A program made the translations under genes and the position numbers. Below are positions 28,373 to 36,721 of a DNA stretch of 64,000 nt, piece after piece. Location of the stretch: contig CAYNLW010000003.1 of the NCBI GenBank assembly GCA_964398195.1, forward strand, positions 1-64,000, read 5' to 3'. Position 1 is the stretch's first letter. The number at the start of each line of letters is the position of its first letter. The DNA is from RFPI01 sp964398195. GTDB lineage: Bacteria; Pseudomonadota; Gammaproteobacteria; Burkholderiales; Methylophilaceae. The notes under the pieces are model-generated. The model was not told where the DNA came from and did not search any database. It was given only the letters and a program-made list of their open reading frames with translations.

Positions 28373-28407
28373 TGGTAATAAATTTGCGTATTTTCGCTGA
28401 TTTGTTA

Positions 28408-28436
28408 TTGACCAAAACCCTTCAAATCTTTATTAT
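28408..28436 (+). promoter_or_regulatory. Sigma-70 promoter of tRNA-Asn
   Basis: TTGACC at 28408-28413 and TATTAT at 28431-28436 are separated by exactly 17 bases. Transcription would begin near 28443, about nine bases before the mature tRNA 5' end. Confidence 0.85.
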
Positions 28437-28451
28437 CACGCCTTCACCGAT

Positions 28452-28527
28452 TCCCCGATAGCTCAGTCGGTAGAGCAACGGACTGTTAATCCGTGTGTCG
28501 CTGGTTCGAGCCCAGCTCGGGGAGCCA
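28452..28527 (+). tRNA. tRNA-Asn (GTT anticodon)
   Basis: A 76-base cloverleaf. The 7-bp acceptor stem is TCCCCGA (28452-28458) with TCGGGGA (28517-28523), then discriminator G and encoded CCA (28525-28527). D-arm GCTCAGTCGGTAGAGC, anticodon loop CTGTTAA with GTT, and T-arm CTGGTTCGAGCCCAG are all regular. A strong promoter lies upstream and a terminator begins six bases downstream, so it is a single-gene transcript. Confidence 0.98.
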
Positions 28528-28532
28528 AATTT

Positions 28533-28558
28533 AAATACCCGCTACGGCGGGTATTTTT
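28533..28558 (+). terminator. Terminator of tRNA-Asn
   Basis: A 10-bp perfect stem AAATACCCGC (28533-28542) with GCGGGTATTT (28547-28556) and the tetraloop TACG, continued by T residues. Confidence 0.92.
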
Positions 28559-28590
28559 CTTTCCGTCGTCAAATAATCCTTATCAATTTT

Positions 28591-28684
28591 CTAGCACTAG
28601 ATTTTTTGGTACTTCAATTTCTAGCACTGTATTGATCTAGCATTGTATCTATCTTGCACTATATTTATCGGGCACTATATTTTT
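28591..28684 (+). repeat. Imperfect 16-bp tandem repeats upstream of psiE
   Basis: Four contiguous 16-base units start at 28621, 28637, 28653 and 28669: CTAGCACTGTATTGAT, CTAGCATTGTATCTAT, CTTGCACTATATTTAT, CGGGCACTATATTTTT. A fifth, degenerate unit (CTAGCACTAGATTTTT) lies at 28591, 14 bases before the array. The conserved core is GCACTRTAT. The array sits 25 bases upstream of the psiE extended -10, in the position of an activator or repressor array, but could also be slippage debris. Confidence 0.8.
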
Positions 28685-28708
28685 CTCACAAACAGGCAAG
28701 TTTGCCAC

Positions 28709-28717
28709 TGCTATAAT
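28709..28717 (+). promoter_or_regulatory. Extended -10 promoter of psiE
   Basis: TGCTATAAT, identical to the glgB element, lies 29 bases before the psiE ATG. GGGGAG at 28736-28741 is the ribosome binding site. No -35 hexamer is seen; the 16-bp repeat array ends just upstream. Confidence 0.6.
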
Positions 28718-28746
28718 AGCCATGCATTTATTACTGGGGAGTTAAG

Positions 28747-29142
28747 ATGCAACCGAATCAATTCACGCAATTTGCGCAAAGAATCATGAGCGCCATTGGT
28801 CAAATCGTTTTACTAATTATTACCCTTGCCACGGTATTTGGCATCACTCAAGAAATCGGCATTATTTGGCAAAATCGCGCGATTGCGGTCAGTGATATCT
28901 TGATGTTGTTTTTATATCTTGAGGTGATGTCTATGCTCAATCACTACTTGGGCTCAGGCAATTTACCCGTACGCTATCCGCTATATATTGGCATTATTGC
29001 CTTAGCAAGATTCTTAGTGCTGGATATTAAAGAATTAGATGGCTTAAGAATGTTCGCGCTATCTGGCTCGATTTTATTGATTGCACTGGCTATTCTGATT
29101 GTGCGCTACGGCCATGTGCGCTTTCCTTATACTGACGATTAA
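28747..29142 (+). CDS. psiE: PsiE-family membrane protein
   Basis: A 131-residue protein with four transmembrane helices, matching the phosphate-starvation-inducible PsiE family (LFLYLEVMSMLNHYL, PLYIGIIALARFLVLD, ending YGHVRFPY). Its biochemical role is unknown; in E. coli it is Pho-regulated. I do not see a convincing Pho box here, so phosphate control is not supported by the local sequence. The start has a good GGGGAG five bases upstream. The YeeE-type gene begins two bases after its stop. Confidence 0.85.
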   Translation: MQPNQFTQFAQRIMSAIGQIVLLIITLATVFGITQEIGIIWQNRAIAVSDILMLFLYLEVMSMLNHYLGSGNLPVRYPLYIGIIALARFLVLDIKELDGLRMFALSGSILLIALAILIVRYGHVRFPYTDD

Positions 29143-29144
29143 TC

Positions 29145-29570
29145 ATGATAGATATTGAACAATTTACCCCCATCACTTCGCTAGTCGGTGGCATGTTAAT
29201 TGGTCTGGCAGCCACGCTGATGATTTTACTGAATGGGCGTATCGCCGGTGTTTCCGGCATTATTCGACTGAGCTTAAGCAAAGCCAGCTTTGCATGGTGG
29301 CGACTGTGTTTTATCTTAGGTTTGTTGCTCGGCCCTGTGCTGTTTCAAATGATTTACAGCAAGCCCACCATCTATATACAAGCTTCGCCAGCGCTGATAC
29401 TGGTGGCAGGATTTTTAGTCGGCTTTGGCACCTCAATGGGCGCCGGTTGCACTAGTGGTCATGGCATATGTGGATTAGCACGATTATCGCTACGTTCCTT
29501 GGTCGCTGTGCTGGTATTTATGTTGAGCGCCATGCTGACTGTTTATATAGCGAAAATGCTGGCCCACTAA
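29145..29570 (+). CDS. YeeE/YedE-type sulfur transport protein, first half
   Basis: A 141-residue membrane protein with about four helices. It matches the half-size YeeE/YedE (DUF395, PmpA-like) family: GGMLIGLAATLMILLNGRIAGVSGI at the N terminus (only part is quoted as motif: NGRIAGVSGI) and the conserved cysteine-bearing GAGCTSGHGICGLARLS near residue 100. Full-length relatives (TsuA) import thiosulfate through such cysteines. The next gene supplies the second half. It follows psiE by two bases. Confidence 0.85.
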   Translation: MIDIEQFTPITSLVGGMLIGLAATLMILLNGRIAGVSGIIRLSLSKASFAWWRLCFILGLLLGPVLFQMIYSKPTIYIQASPALILVAGFLVGFGTSMGAGCTSGHGICGLARLSLRSLVAVLVFMLSAMLTVYIAKMLAH

Positions 29571-29617
29571 ACCTCTAATAAGGTAAATCTCCAATAAAGT
29601 AAATCTCTGATAAGGCG
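29570..29617 (+). repeat. 16-bp imperfect tandem repeat carrying AAGG ribosome-binding sequences, 3 copies
   Basis: Units start at 29570, 29586 and 29602: AACCTCTAATAAGGTA, AATCTCCAATAAAGTA, AATCTCTGATAAGGCG. The array begins on the last base of the upstream stop codon and ends six bases before the next ATG. The AAGG in the third unit is the likely ribosome binding site, and the first unit carries the same motif. Confidence 0.8.
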
Positions 29618-29623
29618 AACGCG

Positions 29624-30049
29624 ATGTTAATGTTATTGATAGCACTATTAAGCGGTTTAATCTTTTCCTTTGGGCTGCTGATTTCCGGTATGGCCAATCC
29701 GCAAAAGGTACTGGGCTTTTTAGATATCACTGGCGCATGGGACCCTAGCTTGATATTAGTCATGGTGGGCGCCATCTTGGTCAGTTTTGCGCCGTTTCAG
29801 TGGGCCAATAAACAGGCACGTAGCTTATTAGGCCAACCTATGCAATTGCCAGAAAAACGCCATATACAACGCGAACTGATCATAGGCAGTGCGTTATTTG
29901 GCATAGGTTGGGGCTTGCTAGGGGTATGCCCAGGACCGGCATTGGTGTTGCTAGGATTGATGCAAACCGCTGGCTTATGGTTTGTCATTGCCATGCTAAT
30001 CGGCATGTTAGTGTTTAATCTGTTATGGCAGCGCGGCAAGTCAAATTAA
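29624..30049 (+). CDS. YeeE/YedE-type sulfur transport protein, second half
   Basis: A 141-residue membrane protein of the PmpB-like type: SGLIFSFGLLISGMANPQKV at the N terminus and GWGLLGVCPGPALVLLG with the conserved cysteine near residue 100. With the preceding gene it reconstitutes the two pseudo-repeats of a full-length YeeE/TsuA transporter, so the two products probably form a heterodimer importing a sulfur compound. The ATG follows AAGG by nine bases inside the 16-bp repeat. It converges on hpt with only eight bases between the stops. Confidence 0.85.
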   Translation: MLMLLIALLSGLIFSFGLLISGMANPQKVLGFLDITGAWDPSLILVMVGAILVSFAPFQWANKQARSLLGQPMQLPEKRHIQRELIIGSALFGIGWGLLGVCPGPALVLLGLMQTAGLWFVIAMLIGMLVFNLLWQRGKSN

Positions 30050-30057
30050 TGGCGTGG

Positions 30058-30606
30058 CTAATTCATCGCTCGCACTTCGGCTAGATTGCGCCACCAGCCA
30101 TACACATCCATACCACAGCCAAACACATATTTATCCGGTAATTCTAGCCCTATATAGTCAGCCTGCACGGGCTTGCTATTCGCTAAACGCTTTTCGAATA
30201 ACACCGCAATCTTGACCTGTGCCGCGCCCATTTCTAAACAACGTTGTTTAATCGCATGCAATGTGACTCCTTGGTCTAGGATATCGTCCAATATCAATAC
30301 CACCCTGCCTGCCACGCTTTCAGGCGGCTCGACTTTCCAAATCAATTCACTACCACTGGTATGGTTGCCATAGCGGGTCGCTTGTATGTAATCAAATTGC
30401 AAAGGAAAGTCTAAATGCGGCAACAGCTGACCAGTAAAATATACCGCACCGCCCATCACCGCCAATAACAAGGGGGTTTGATCAGCCAGATCATGGCGTA
30501 TCGCTTTTACCATGGTGGCTAACGCCAGTTGCACCTGCTCAGCCGAATACAGCAGCTGGGAATCCTGCAAAATAGCGTAGGCGTGTTTATTTATGTCCAA
30601 AGCCAT
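30058..30606 (-). CDS. hpt: Hypoxanthine-guanine phosphoribosyltransferase
   Basis: A 182-residue type I phosphoribosyltransferase for purine salvage. The PRPP-binding signature VVLILDDILDQGVTL lies near residue 100, and VMGGAVYFTGQLLPHLD is the P-loop region near 50. Length and the KYVFGCGMD motif fit bacterial Hpt/HPRT. It overlaps the upstream sugar phosphotransferase gene by 20 bases and is last in the minus-strand run from rmuC. Confidence 0.9.
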   Translation of the reverse strand: MALDINKHAYAILQDSQLLYSAEQVQLALATMVKAIRHDLADQTPLLLAVMGGAVYFTGQLLPHLDFPLQFDYIQATRYGNHTSGSELIWKVEPPESVAGRVVLILDDILDQGVTLHAIKQRCLEMGAAQVKIAVLFEKRLANSKPVQADYIGLELPDKYVFGCGMDVYGWWRNLAEVRAMN

Positions 30607-31831
30607 TCAGCATCACCTTGATGGTTTTGAAAAAGATGAGAAAATCTATCCAAAACGAAAAATGTTTGATGTAATAAAAATCGTAACTTAGTTTCACCCA
30701 AGTCTCATCAGAACTAGCGGTATAACCATGCATCACCTGCGCCCAACCAGAAATACCGGGGCGCACAATAGAGCGATAAACATAAAACGGCACGCTGTGT
30801 TCATATTCAGTATGCAGTTCCACCGCATCTGGACGTGGCCCTATCAAGCTCATATCGCCTTTCAACACATTCCATAATTGCGGCAATTCGTCCAAGCGGT
30901 ACTTGCGTAGCACCTTGCCTATGGCGGTTACTCTGTGATGATCATTGGATAATCGTTTAGGCTGGCTTTGGTCATGCGGCCGCATGGTTCTAAATTTATA
31001 CATGTGAAATCTGCGCCCTGCCAAACCAACCCGCTGTTGCACAAAGATGATTTCGCCATCGCCATCCATAGCAACAACGAGTGCGATGGCCAGTAGTATC
31101 AATATCAACAATGGCGACATTAGCAAAATAAATATAGACTCGATTAGACGTTTAAAGGAAATATAAAACTTAGAAGGCGCTAGTACACCGAAGTTATTTT
31201 CCATCAGATGATTAATATCTACCCGCCCTGTCATGGACTCATACAGGTGATTGGCGCTATACACAGGAATACCGCTAATGGCGGATTGTGCGACAAACGC
31301 TTCCCAAGCGCTGCTTAGCTTGCCGGTTCTAAAATCCACCACCAAACCATCAATCGCCCCAGCGGGCAATTGCGCGGTACGCAACATAGAAAAACGATAA
31401 CGCTGGCTATTTGAAAATTGCTTCACGATGCCAAAAGGCACCAATGCTAAACGCAGTTTTCGATTGCTAATGCTGCTCATCAGCAACACACTCAACAACA
31501 CAAAATTAACAATAAAACCGCCGCTTAATACGCGGATGGAATACGGCAAATGCAGCGCGAAAATCACCATAAAGACCACAAAATACAAGCTGCCTAAAAG
31601 ATTAAACACCGCCACCCATGTGCTTGCGCTAGGAAAGCGCTGCAAGCGATTGAATACCATGGTGGCGATTAAAAATACGATTAAATTGGCATAACAGGAA
31701 TAGCGTATATGTTTTAACAAGAAAGCGAATGTGGGCTCAAATGGATAGGGGCTAAGCAAATTGGGGGCGAATATCAGCAACAAGCCCGATAGCAAGAAAA
31801 AACCAAGTTTAATAAAAAAACGTTTATTCAT
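30587..31831 (-). CDS. Polyprenyl-phosphate sugar phosphotransferase (exopolysaccharide initiating)
   Basis: A 414-residue membrane protein that attaches the first sugar-phosphate to undecaprenyl phosphate. Four N-terminal helices (about 5-120) precede a domain related to CoA/NAD-binding folds, then another helix near 225-250 and the bacterial sugar transferase domain: QQRVGLAGRRFHMYKFRTM, RKYRLDELPQLWNVLKGDMSLIGPRP (quoted only as landmarks, with the catalytic DELPQ), and RPGISGWAQV. WcaJ/PglC-like membership is clear, while the sugar (glucose or galactose likely) is not. Its ATG directly follows the rfbC stop. Confidence 0.9.
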   Translation of the reverse strand: MNKRFFIKLGFFLLSGLLLIFAPNLLSPYPFEPTFAFLLKHIRYSCYANLIVFLIATMVFNRLQRFPSASTWVAVFNLLGSLYFVVFMVIFALHLPYSIRVLSGGFIVNFVLLSVLLMSSISNRKLRLALVPFGIVKQFSNSQRYRFSMLRTAQLPAGAIDGLVVDFRTGKLSSAWEAFVAQSAISGIPVYSANHLYESMTGRVDINHLMENNFGVLAPSKFYISFKRLIESIFILLMSPLLILILLAIALVVAMDGDGEIIFVQQRVGLAGRRFHMYKFRTMRPHDQSQPKRLSNDHHRVTAIGKVLRKYRLDELPQLWNVLKGDMSLIGPRPDAVELHTEYEHSVPFYVYRSIVRPGISGWAQVMHGYTASSDETWVKLSYDFYYIKHFSFWIDFLIFFKTIKVMLNGFGHK

Positions 31832-32377
31832 TTAATCAAATAAAGGCGCGGATTGTAGCGTGAGTCCAGCGCTATCTTTGGCGGAAAGCACTGGGGCTTG
31901 TGATAGATTCCATGCAATATTCAAGTCGGCATCGTCCCATTTGATGCAGGCTTCGTGCTCAGGATAGTAATAATCGGTGGTTTTATAGAGTAATTCAGCG
32001 CTCTGACTAAGCGTTACAAAGCCATGTGCAAAGCCCTCTGGCACCCATAATTGGTTTTTATTGTCAGCCGACAGCACTGCCCCTACCCACTGGCCAAAAG
32101 TCGCTGATGAGCGGCGCAAATCCACCGCCACATCGAAAATTTCGCCAGCGACAACACGCACCAGCTTGCCCTGTGGATGCGGTAATTGATAATGCAGACC
32201 GCGTAACACATGTTGGGCAGACTTACTGTGATTGTCTTGCACAAAATTCACTGGACGACCAACAATATCTTGAAATTTTGCTAGATTAAAACTTTCGAAG
32301 AAAAAGCCACGCTGGTCGCCAAACACTTGTGGCTCGAGCAAGATTACATCGCTAATTGCAAGCTGAGTCGCCTTCAC
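31832..32377 (-). CDS. rfbC: dTDP-4-dehydrorhamnose 3,5-epimerase
   Basis: A 181-residue cupin enzyme for the third step of dTDP-L-rhamnose synthesis. Motifs: DQRGFFFESF near 20, FVQDNHSKS near 45, LRGLHYQ with the catalytic histidine near 60, and VPEGFAHGF near 115. The start is GTG 32377, overlapping the rfbA stop as TAGTG, with AGGGTG about five bases upstream. Confidence 0.95.
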   Translation of the reverse strand: MKATQLAISDVILLEPQVFGDQRGFFFESFNLAKFQDIVGRPVNFVQDNHSKSAQHVLRGLHYQLPHPQGKLVRVVAGEIFDVAVDLRRSSATFGQWVGAVLSADNKNQLWVPEGFAHGFVTLSQSAELLYKTTDYYYPEHEACIKWDDADLNIAWNLSQAPVLSAKDSAGLTLQSAPLFD

Positions 32378-33255
32378 TAAAACACCCTATCTTTTAAAAT
32401 TCTTAATAAATATTGCCCATAGCCATTTTTAGCTAACTTTTGCGCTAACTGTTCAAATTGCTCAGCGCTAATCCAGCCGTGGCGGAAGGCAATTTCTTCC
32501 GGACAACTGACCTTCAAGCCTTGGCGATTTTCTATGGTGGCAATAAACGTACTGGCCTCTAGCAAGGAATCATGTGTACCGGTATCTAGCCATGCATAAC
32601 CGCGCCCCATCACTTCTACATTTAACTGACCTTGCTGCAAATAAAGTTGATTTAAATCGGTGATTTCCAGCTCGCCACGTGCAGAAGGCTTTAATGATTT
32701 GGCTAACTCCACCACCTGATCATCATAGAAATATAAGCCTGTTACCGCATAGTTGGATTTTGGTTGGCTAGGTTTTTCAGCTAAAGAAATCACTTTATTT
32801 TGTGCATCAAATTCTGCCACGCCATAACGCTCAGGATCTTGTACATGATAGGCAAACACCGTAGCGCCTTGCGTACGTTGTGCAGCTTGGCTAAGCAGTT
32901 GATTAAAATCATGGCCGTAAAAAATATTGTCGCCTAATACCAAGGCAGATGGTGCACCGGCGATAAATTGCTCACCGATGAGGAATGCCTGCGCCAAGCC
33001 ATCTGGGCTAGGCTGCACCGCATAACGAATATTTAAACCCCATTGCCCACCATCGCCCAACATCTGCTCGAATCTTGGCGTATCTTGCGGGGTAGAAATA
33101 ATTAAAATATCGCGTATCCCCGCCAGCATCAAAGTGCTGAGCGGATAATAAATCATAGGCTTATCGTAGATAGGCAGTAATTGCTTGGAAATGGCCAAGG
33201 TGGCGGGATACAGCCTAGTACCCGAACCGCCGGCAAGAATAATTCCTTTACGCAT
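32377..33255 (-). CDS. rfbA: Glucose-1-phosphate thymidylyltransferase
   Basis: A 292-residue nucleotidyltransferase making dTDP-glucose. The N terminus has ILAGGSGTRLYPAT, then KQLLPIYDKPMIYYPLSTLM, LGDNIFYG and GTHDSLLEAS, all RmlA features. The protein is of usual length. It lies between rfbD and rfbC in a B-D-A-C order. Confidence 0.96.
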   Translation of the reverse strand: MRKGIILAGGSGTRLYPATLAISKQLLPIYDKPMIYYPLSTLMLAGIRDILIISTPQDTPRFEQMLGDGGQWGLNIRYAVQPSPDGLAQAFLIGEQFIAGAPSALVLGDNIFYGHDFNQLLSQAAQRTQGATVFAYHVQDPERYGVAEFDAQNKVISLAEKPSQPKSNYAVTGLYFYDDQVVELAKSLKPSARGELEITDLNQLYLQQGQLNVEVMGRGYAWLDTGTHDSLLEASTFIATIENRQGLKVSCPEEIAFRHGWISAEQFEQLAQKLAKNGYGQYLLRILKDRVF

Positions 33256-33294
33256 TTTTATCTTGATCCCCCTAATTTTAGCTAGCGTATTTGC

Positions 33295-34218
33295 TTAATG
33301 TTGCGCTGCTTGCGCGTCTGCGTCATTGAGTTGTTTCACCAGCTCTGTTACCACTTTAATCACCTCAGTTTGCCAGTTTGGAATAACGATGCCAAAGGTA
33401 TCGCTAATTTTTTGTGTAGATAATCTGGAGTTCATCGGACGCACTGCTGGTAAGGGGTATTCACTGGTTTTAATCGGTTTAATCTGCTCTGCGCTAATTT
33501 TGCTGTGCATGCCTAACTTCTTAGCGGTTTCCACCACTAGCTTGGCATATTCATACCAACTAGTTTCGCCTTCGCAGACCAAATGATAAGTGCCATATTT
33601 GCGGTAAGAGCCTGTCTCAGACAGTTGGCGAATAATTTCAGCTACCGCATCCGCTAGCAGCGCAGCAGAGGTAGGCGAACCAATTTGGTCAGCCACAATA
33701 CTTAAGCGCTCGCGTTGCCGGGCTAGCTTAAGCATGGTTTTTAAGAAGTTTTCACCATGCACGCCAAATACCCAACTGGTGCGTATGATAATGTGCTTAG
33801 CCACCATCTTACGCACAGCATCTTCACCCAACCATTTGGTTTTGCCGTAAACGCTGGCGGGATTAATCGCGTCTTCTTCGCTGTAAGGTTCTTGCTTCTT
33901 ACCATCGAATACATAATCGGTAGAGAAATGCACCATAGGGATATTCTCGCGCGCCGCATAACGCGCCAAGGTCTTAGGCGCTTGGGCATTGATGTTATGT
34001 GCAATGGTAGGCTCGGACTCGGCTAAATCCACTGCGGTATACGCAGCCGGATTCACAATTACATCTGGCTTAAGCTTTTGTAGCATCTTCTCGATCGCCG
34101 CCGGATTGCGAAAGTCACACTCTTTGACATCTACCCCGACCACATCGCCCAAGCCTTTTAGGCTGCGCATTAATTCATGGCCAACTTGTCCGTTTTTTCC
34201 GGTCACTAAAATTTTCAT
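33295..34218 (-). CDS. rfbD: dTDP-4-dehydrorhamnose reductase
   Basis: A 307-residue short-chain dehydrogenase for the last step of dTDP-L-rhamnose synthesis. GKNGQVGHEL is the NAD(P) loop, STDYVFDG and YGKTKWLGE hold the catalytic Tyr-Lys pair, and RTSWVFG follows. The ATG overlaps the rfbB stop (ATGA). Confidence 0.95.
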   Translation of the reverse strand: MKILVTGKNGQVGHELMRSLKGLGDVVGVDVKECDFRNPAAIEKMLQKLKPDVIVNPAAYTAVDLAESEPTIAHNINAQAPKTLARYAARENIPMVHFSTDYVFDGKKQEPYSEEDAINPASVYGKTKWLGEDAVRKMVAKHIIIRTSWVFGVHGENFLKTMLKLARQRERLSIVADQIGSPTSAALLADAVAEIIRQLSETGSYRKYGTYHLVCEGETSWYEYAKLVVETAKKLGMHSKISAEQIKPIKTSEYPLPAVRPMNSRLSTQKISDTFGIVIPNWQTEVIKVVTELVKQLNDADAQAAQH

Positions 34219-35285
34219 ATTGAGCTTTCTTGTTGGTAGTGATGATGTATCCAGTCTTTATAAGCGCCACTCGTTACCTGTTGCACCCAATCGCTATGTT
34301 GCAAATACCATAACACTGTTTTTTCTAATCCGGTATCAAAGGTTTCTTGCGGTGTCCAACCCAACTGTTGTTTGATCTTACTGGCGTCTATGGCATAGCG
34401 TTGATCATGCCCCGGTCTGTCTTGCACAAAACTGATTTGGCTTTGATACGACTGACCATCTGCTCTAGGCTGCAGTTGATCGAGTAACTGACAGATTTTT
34501 TTCACTACGCTGATATTGGCCTGTTCATTCCAACCGCCAATATTATAAGTTTCGCCTAGTTGGCCTTTTTGCAATACCGTTCTAATCGCAGCGCAATGGT
34601 CTAACACATATAGCCAATCGCGAATTTGTTGGCCATCGCCATAGACAGGCAAGGGCTTTGCGGACAAGGCGTTGACTATCATAAGGGGAATCAATTTCTC
34701 AGGAAAGTGATATGGCCCGTAGTTATTCGAACAATTGGTGGTTAACACTGGCAGTTGATAAGTGTGATGCCAAGCTCTGACCAAGTGGTCAGAAGCCGCC
34801 TTGGAAGCGGAATATGGGCTATTCGGTTGATAGCCATGCGTCTCGCTAAAAGGCGCTTCCTGTGGGCTTAATGAGCCATATACTTCATCGGTGGAAACAT
34901 GCAAAAAGCGAAACTGATGTTTTTCTGCCGCAGGCAATGCGCTCCAATATTCGCGTACACATTCCAGCAAATTAAAAGTCCCGACAATATTGGTATGAAT
35001 AAAATCAGCAGGGCCATGAATAGACCTATCCACATGGCTCTCAGCAGCAAAATTAATCACAGCACGCGGCTGATATTGTTTGAGCAAACTGGCAAGCAAA
35101 GCCCTATCAGCGATATCGCCACGCACAAAATGATGCCCAGCATGAAACTCCAGCTCGGCCAAATTAGCCAAATTGCCAGCATAGGTCAGCTTATCCAAAT
35201 TCAGCACAGGCTCATCGCTATGCTTAAACCAATCTAATACAAAATTAGAGCCAATAAATCCTGCGCCACCAGTGACTAAAATCAT
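34215..35285 (-). CDS. rfbB: dTDP-glucose 4,6-dehydratase
   Basis: A 356-residue extended SDR enzyme. TGGAGFIGSNFV is the NAD loop, STDEVYGSL carries the active-site DE pair, and YSASKAASDHLVRAW the Tyr-Lys pair; SNNYGPYHFPEKLIP is typical of RmlB. It converts dTDP-glucose to the 4-keto-6-deoxy sugar. It follows galE by ten bases and is coupled to rfbD. Confidence 0.96.
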   Translation of the reverse strand: MILVTGGAGFIGSNFVLDWFKHSDEPVLNLDKLTYAGNLANLAELEFHAGHHFVRGDIADRALLASLLKQYQPRAVINFAAESHVDRSIHGPADFIHTNIVGTFNLLECVREYWSALPAAEKHQFRFLHVSTDEVYGSLSPQEAPFSETHGYQPNSPYSASKAASDHLVRAWHHTYQLPVLTTNCSNNYGPYHFPEKLIPLMIVNALSAKPLPVYGDGQQIRDWLYVLDHCAAIRTVLQKGQLGETYNIGGWNEQANISVVKKICQLLDQLQPRADGQSYQSQISFVQDRPGHDQRYAIDASKIKQQLGWTPQETFDTGLEKTVLWYLQHSDWVQQVTSGAYKDWIHHHYQQESSI

Positions 35286-35295
35286 TGAAAAAATC

Positions 35296-36318
35296 CTATT
35301 CGGTGTTTAATGTTTTGCAAATCATTTCCCAGCGCCAAGCATCTGTCACCATTTGCGCTAAGTCTAGCTGTGTTTTCCAGCCCATTAGTTGCTCTGCTAG
35401 GGTTGGATCAGCATAGCAAATAGCCACATCACCAGCTCTACGCTGAGTAAATTGATAGGCAACTTTTTGCCCTGTCGCCTGCTCAAAAGCCGCCACTAAT
35501 TCCAGCACACTATAAGGTCTGCCAGTGCCTAAATTAACGGTTAGTGAAGTATTATTTTGTTGTATAAATCGCAAACACTGAACGTGTCCGGCGGCTAAAT
35601 CTTGAATATGTATGTAGTCTCTTAAGCCAGTGCCATCAGGCGTGTCATAATCATTACCAAATACATTTAAATGACTGAGTTGTCCACTTGCTACTTTGCT
35701 AATATATGGCATTAAATTATTTGGAATGCCTTTGGGGTCCTCGCCAATTAAGCCTGATGGGTGAGCCCCCACAGGGTTAAAGTAGCGTAATATACCCACC
35801 CGCCAAGCAGCATCACTCGCTTGAATATCTCGTAATATTTGCTCCACAAAATACTTGGTACGTCCATAAACATTACTTGGGGACAAAGGCATGTCCTCAC
35901 GATATTGTCCCGTTGCGCTACCGCCATAAACTGTAGCAGAAGACGAAAATAAGATTGTTTTCACACTAAACTTCTGCATCACTTTAAACAACGCAAGACT
36001 GCCACAAACATTTTGATGATAATAAATTTCAGGCTTTTGCTCCGCTTCACCAACCGCTTTTAAACCGGCAAAGTGGAAAACAGCGGAAAAAGTATATTGT
36101 TTAAAAATAGTGTTGAGTAAAGCTACATCGCAAATGTCACCCTCAATAAAGCGTATTGATTTACCGCTAATCTGCTCAATACGTTGAACTACGCTAGCTT
36201 TGCTATTTGAGAGATTATCTATCACCACAATCTGATAGCCAGCTTGCAACAATTGCACCACAGTATGAGAACCAATATAACCTGTCCCACCCGTTACTAG
36301 TATGCTTTTAGCACTCAT
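35296..36318 (-). CDS. galE: UDP-glucose 4-epimerase
   Basis: A 340-residue extended SDR epimerase interconverting UDP-glucose and UDP-galactose. TGGTGYIGSHTVVQLL is the NAD loop, SSSATVYGG the serine region, and YGRTKYFVEQIL the Tyr-Lys pair; the C-terminal GTGRPYSVLELV and RAGDVAICYADP are standard GalE features. The start overlaps the hslR stop as TAATG. Provides UDP-galactose for the polysaccharide made by the neighbours. Confidence 0.95.
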   Translation of the reverse strand: MSAKSILVTGGTGYIGSHTVVQLLQAGYQIVVIDNLSNSKASVVQRIEQISGKSIRFIEGDICDVALLNTIFKQYTFSAVFHFAGLKAVGEAEQKPEIYYHQNVCGSLALFKVMQKFSVKTILFSSSATVYGGSATGQYREDMPLSPSNVYGRTKYFVEQILRDIQASDAAWRVGILRYFNPVGAHPSGLIGEDPKGIPNNLMPYISKVASGQLSHLNVFGNDYDTPDGTGLRDYIHIQDLAAGHVQCLRFIQQNNTSLTVNLGTGRPYSVLELVAAFEQATGQKVAYQFTQRRAGDVAICYADPTLAEQLMGWKTQLDLAQMVTDAWRWEMICKTLNTE

Positions 36319-36716
36319 TAAAAATAATCCATTCCAGTAAATTTGCGTATATCGCGAATCTGCCGTTTGGTGGGTCTGCCAGCGCCGCGTTCGCGTTTGG
36401 CGTGGTCGGCTAAGCGGCTGATTTTGGCTTGTTCGCGTTTTTCTTGGCTTTGCTGGGTTTCTTGATACAGTTGCTGCGCCTCAGGGGCTGAGCGGCGAAT
36501 ACTAGACAAGGCCATCACCACTACTTCGATATCGACTTCTTTTCTTTTGATATAAATGGTCGCCCCTATTCTCACCTCTTTAGCCGGCTTAATACGTTGT
36601 TGGTCTAGCAGCACTTTACCACCCTCAATGGCATCGCTAGCCATGCTGCGAGTTTTAAAAAAACGCGCCGCCCATAACCATTTGTCCAACCTCACTTTAA
36701 TCGCATGTTCAGACAT
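36318..36716 (-). CDS. hslR: S4-domain RNA-binding protein, Hsp15-like
   Basis: A 132-residue basic protein with an N-terminal S4 domain (VRLDKWLWAARFFKTRSMA ... GGKVLLDQQRIKPAKEV) and a lysine/arginine-rich tail ending in RGAGRPTKRQIRDIRKF. That combination is typical of HslR (Hsp15), which binds stalled 50S subunits bearing peptidyl-tRNA. Here it sits between sugar-nucleotide genes ugd and galE rather than in a heat-shock setting. Confidence 0.88.
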   Translation of the reverse strand: MSEHAIKVRLDKWLWAARFFKTRSMASDAIEGGKVLLDQQRIKPAKEVRIGATIYIKRKEVDIEVVVMALSSIRRSAPEAQQLYQETQQSQEKREQAKISRLADHAKRERGAGRPTKRQIRDIRKFTGMDYF

Positions 36717-36721
36717 GATGC

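Noticed and set aside
28452..28527. tRNA-Asn as an integration site of a mobile element
   Set aside because: No integrase, no repeated tRNA 3' end and no foreign-looking genes follow it.
28591..28684. CRISPR array
   Set aside because: Units are 16 bp, contiguous and without spacers, and no cas genes are present.
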